Of a stretch of DNA of 64,000 bases, positions 62,001-64,000 are shown one piece after another. A program made the position numbers and the translations under genes. This DNA comes from an uncultured Dialister sp. (GTDB taxonomy: Bacteria > Bacillota > Negativicutes > Veillonellales > Dialisteraceae). Location: assembly GCA_900541485.1 (NCBI GenBank), contig UQJW01000006.1:51232-115231 (forward strand), written 5' to 3'. Every line of letters starts with the position of its first letter. The first letter of the stretch is position 1. The notes under the pieces were generated by a model. The model worked only from the letters and a program-made list of their open reading frames with translations, was not told the origin of the DNA and ran no database searches.

Positions 62001-63426
62001 AGGTATAGAAAAGCCGCAATACAATGATTATGTATTTGATTCACTTTCTTTTATGGGAATTACAGAAAGTGATACGATACATATTTCGCAGGCGCTTATA
62101 AAAAAAGAACCGTATAAGATAAGCGGGAAAGGCTCTATGCCTGTAAATATGATTACTCGCAAGGCGTCGCCAAATCCTTCACCATTGGATCTGGAAGTTA
62201 ATCTCGATAATGCAGATTTAAATGCGGTGGGCCTGTTCTTGAAACCGGTGACCTCGGCTCAGGGGCCGATTAAAGGAAAAGTAAAAGTAATAGGTTCTTG
62301 GAATGATCCGGAAGTTTATGGAAATATTTCTGTGAAAAACGGGCAAATGACATTGGCTACACTAAGCGATCCCCTTATGCCTGTTGACGGGATGATTGAT
62401 TTTCACGGCAGAGAAGCATCTCTAAAAGGGTCAGCTCTTTTTGGTAGTGGAAAAGCATTTGCGGAAGGTACGGTATCATGGAATCATTCAACGATAACAG
62501 GTTATACCGGGGAAGCTCATGTGCATGGGGCAGATATTCATTCGACCTATTACAAAGGCGCTATGGATGCAGACCTGACCTTTGGGGAAGTTAAAGAGAT
62601 GCCCGGTATTATAGGTGATTTACATGTGCATGATGCAACAATTGACATCCCCTTGTCCTTGCTTTTAGAAGAGTCTTCGGGGACTATACCGTTGGCAGTG
62701 GATATGAATGTCATTTTAGGTGATAATGTAAGACTTTATAACAGTTCACTTTATAATATTTTGTTAAAGGGAAATATTGATGCTGTTGGACCGCTTGATT
62801 CGCCCTATGTATTAGGAAAAGTAAATGTAGAAAAAGGGACGATTAAGGTCAATATGACAGAGTTTAAAATTGACTCGGGGCGTGCTGTCTGGGGTGGCGA
62901 TACAAACGGTATTTTGCCTGATGTTGACGTAAAAGCATCTGCTAAGGTAAGCGACTATAATATTTGGACAGAAATCAAGGGAATCCCGGGACATATTACG
63001 ACTACGTTCCGGAGTGAGCCTTATTTGAATGATTCACAAATATTAATGCTTCTTACTTTACATGCAAATCCCAATGGAGAAAATCAGGAGGCTATAGATG
63101 CCGCTTTGTTTAATGCAGGGTTAACACTGGTATTCGGGAATGAAGTACAAAATTTCTTCAAAGACACAATCGGTCTTGATTTAATCAATGTCACATCCAG
63201 CCTGACAGATTACTATGACAGCTCTTCCGCAGATGACAATTATTACTACATAAAAATCGGTAAGTATTTATTTAATGATTTTATGCTTACTGCGACGACG
63301 GGAGTCAATAATGAACAAAAAAGCATAGGATTTCATTATGATGTAAATTCGCGCATAGGTATTTCTGCATGGTATAATAACGAGCATGACAGCTATATAG
63401 GTACTGATTGGAAATTTAAGTTTTAG
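59044..63426 (+). CDS. tamB: TamB-family inter-membrane protein (DUF490)
   Basis: 1460 residues from TTG 59044, preceded by AGGAGTAAGCC. One N-terminal TM (about 12-35) is followed by a very long run of short beta-strand repeats typical of TamB/AsmA-like proteins (G-x-V/I...N-P-x-I/V patterns such as SNSGGTVDGAMSIKGTMENP). The C-terminal TamB domain (about 1130-1460) ends in aromatic strands (ISAWYNNEHDSYIGTDWKFK). TamB forms a hydrophobic beta-taco groove between the membranes, linked to phospholipid transport and outer-membrane protein assembly. It lies 23 bp after tolC. No tamA/bamA is in the window. Confidence 0.93.
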   Translation: MSSKIKWYLNGIAATIFVIVVVIYLVIRPVVVQNLEPVLKQAAAEKLNGEISWQMMDLDPRYNLSFDGLLLKDESGHDVLRTPNMTIDWSLCGIYNYYMNNGALLDVIKEISIQKPELFLQEKSDGTWNIQNIVKDNAEEPKGTFKGKVAIDEGKVRIGLFSGDSYELEELQGKFNWQNDDKIKGDFKGKFLNSEFYGTLLYTDENNLEAEIKADAVSLESLKPLFQKLPETQHSFDIQSGTGKITGAKIWRSDGAFSYHVKGRLEQTVASYKNYTLTDGAAFFDIYNKNISIKDFFGKINGQSVSGHMEVDLTNDDPGLLGQIKLSHIAVEKILTDSGITGQITGPINLGGTVSEPLLDGVLHIKSGSYKNLEIKDGKGEFSYYKNNVNVSSLEAHAAGGFVTGRGHYNTENGYFNIRAVVEECSLDQLPLEDSMAGMVSGSLAAEGNYFHDEISLAWASAEGKGNHVLYRGQSAGNILGTIVYKNGNFQTSFTGNDIIVEGVRADSVAGHIEGQGENYYISYLNGTIEDGTFSVKGLWGEDKVNLDVKTSGVDISSFSDLAGIDISGMASLSMVIDGTADNPRARGEASVYDGHFDRISFDSLQGQFAYSDKLLSLDSVEIKDKEGKHIVNGYIGTDDDHVLSLNVKSKKIRIEDLLKMGNLSYPVTGWIENTLHVNGSLEAPAITGDFLAWDGSVSGQLFQSASGRYSFENNIVTIKDGLVYIYDGVGKVNGTVNNNRLDMDILFADVDAGYLLADKGIHGKVGVKGQLSGTFDNPLFHGMVQSREVTLEGGRLHMLSMEIDYRDHVLSVTDGSFRQGEGLFKWKGLYNDQSGVLSGNLEFNNWDINEIAKIFKLPISNSGGTVDGAMSIKGTMENPDVVFRAKINGGHLADTVVGEGEIDLSYINKALSIRKLHIPVGDGILAAQGGMSGNGDLDLKIAANHMDISWIPQVMGYEDSYFGGYLTAAADLKGTKANPQIDFSVGIEKPQYNDYVFDSLSFMGITESDTIHISQALIKKEPYKISGKGSMPVNMITRKASPNPSPLDLEVNLDNADLNAVGLFLKPVTSAQGPIKGKVKVIGSWNDPEVYGNISVKNGQMTLATLSDPLMPVDGMIDFHGREASLKGSALFGSGKAFAEGTVSWNHSTITGYTGEAHVHGADIHSTYYKGAMDADLTFGEVKEMPGIIGDLHVHDATIDIPLSLLLEESSGTIPLAVDMNVILGDNVRLYNSSLYNILLKGNIDAVGPLDSPYVLGKVNVEKGTIKVNMTEFKIDSGRAVWGGDTNGILPDVDVKASAKVSDYNIWTEIKGIPGHITTTFRSEPYLNDSQILMLLTLHANPNGENQEAIDAALFNAGLTLVFGNEVQNFFKDTIGLDLINVTSSLTDYYDSSSADDNYYYIKIGKYLFNDFMLTATTGVNNEQKSIGFHYDVNSRIGISAWYNNEHDSYIGTDWKFKF

Positions 63427-63435
63427 GAGAAAAGC

Positions 63436-64000
63436 ATGCTGAGTGATTACATAAAGTCTTTACCAAAGAAAGGAAAGCTTTCAAGAGAAGAAGAGAGTCG
63501 CCTTTGGATTGCCTATAAACAGGAAAATAAAATGGACGCGAGACAAGAAATCATTGAGCACTATCAGTTTCTGGTATTTCGTGAGGCCACCAAGTATCCG
63601 CTCCAGGAAACGGTCATTCTCGATTTGATTCAGGAAGGCACCGTGGGACTAATGGAAGCAGTGGAAAAGTTTGATCCGAAGCAAGGGGTAGCTTTTTCAC
63701 TTTATGCAATTCACCGTATCAGGGGAAGAATTATAGATTTCCTGAAAAAAAGCCAATCAGATGTATTACTTGGAGAAGGACAGGAAGAAAAGCTGTATGC
63801 TTTAGAAGTCGCACCGGACATGGCTTTTGATATAGCAGACAGAAATTCCCTAAATTCAGAGGTGTTTGTAGCAGTGAACCGTCTTCCTGACAGAGAACAG
63901 GATGTCATACGGAGTATATATTTGGAAGAGAAGACTGCTTCGGAAACCGCCGATAATTTATCGGTAAGTACGGCCTATGTATATCGTTTGCAAAAGAGAG
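63436..64000 (+). CDS. Sigma-70-family RNA polymerase sigma factor, partial (C-terminus outside window)
   Basis: 188 codons from ATG 63436, open to the window edge. AGGAGA precedes the ATG, 9 bp after tamB. Region 2 is clear (FLVFREATKYPLQETVILDL, then IQEGTVGLMEAVEKFDP and FSLYAIHRIRGRIIDFLKK). A short acidic linker leads to region 4 (LPDREQDVIRSIYLEEKTAS, VSTAYVYRLQK). There is no region 1 and little or no region 3, so it is an alternative rather than a housekeeping sigma factor. Its promoter targets are unknown. Close linkage to tamB suggests co-transcription with envelope genes. Confidence 0.88.
   Translation, partial: MLSDYIKSLPKKGKLSREEESRLWIAYKQENKMDARQEIIEHYQFLVFREATKYPLQETVILDLIQEGTVGLMEAVEKFDPKQGVAFSLYAIHRIRGRIIDFLKKSQSDVLLGEGQEEKLYALEVAPDMAFDIADRNSLNSEVFVAVNRLPDREQDVIRSIYLEEKTASETADNLSVSTAYVYRLQKR

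Overview
The window looks like a chromosome segment of a low-to-mid GC (roughly 43% by eye) diderm Firmicute of the class Negativicutes, most likely a Dialister/Megasphaera/Veillonella-type organism. Two sets of genes point there together. Typical Firmicute genes are present: a serine T-box leader, RNase M5, RNase Y, IreB, FloA/NfeD, YhaO/YhaN, RlmH next to HtrA, and FabK. Alongside them are outer-membrane genes that a single-membrane Firmicute lacks: an MlaE/MlaF/MlaD phospholipid transporter, TolC and TamB. I see no rRNA, tRNA, insertion sequence, prophage or CRISPR array. The genus is an inference.

Layout. 1-4.5 kb: a partial LysR regulator divergent from a three-gene polar amino-acid ABC importer, then diaminopimelate decarboxylase. 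4.6-6.4 kb: a minus-strand pair, gamma-carbonic anhydrase and FabK, whose promoter region carries a PerR/Fur-like box. 6.5-11.1 kb: glycolytic operon gap-pgk-tpiA-eno. 11.5-13.7 kb: orphan response regulator, RNase M5 and RsmA. 13.7-18.6 kb: T-box-controlled serS, NfeD-FloA with two unknown membrane-anchored proteins, and a YdbC/PC4-like protein. 18.6-20.8 kb: CDF metal exporter and an NlpC/P60 hydrolase. 21-24.7 kb: alaS-ireB-ruvX-DUF1292. 24.7-29 kb: YhaO-YhaN. 29-30.2 kb: a minus-strand membrane acyltransferase. 30.3-43.3 kb: a long co-directional run rpsB-tsf, pyrH-frr-(small ORF)-uppS-cdsA-dxr-rseP-ispG-proS-(small ORF)-recD2-comF. 43.3-45.6 kb: a degenerate HD-GYP protein and a small acetyltransferase (minus), then an MBL-fold hydrolase and a 3-TM protein (plus). 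45.7-49.9 kb: RNase Y, HtrA-RlmH and a CBS-pair protein. 50-64 kb: murA with a divergent MreB/Mbl homologue, then an envelope block.

The most interesting part is that envelope block (52.4-64 kb): a miniature exported barrel-sandwich protein, a SpoIVB-type S55 peptidase homologue, MlaE, MlaF, an MlaD fused to what looks like a C-terminal outer-membrane beta-barrel, TolC, a 1460-residue TamB and the start of a sigma-70-family factor. The genes are tightly spaced on one strand and read as a dedicated lipid-transport and outer-membrane maintenance system. The MlaD fusion would place inner-membrane, periplasmic and outer-membrane parts in one polypeptide, with no need for a separate MlaC shuttle or MlaA. 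I believe related fused MCE proteins have been discussed for Veillonella, but I cannot verify that here.

Many starts were adjusted to the codon best placed behind a Shine-Dalgarno sequence; several are TTG or GTG (lysA, tpiA, nfeD, uppS, the MBL hydrolase, rny, murA, the MreB homologue, tamB).
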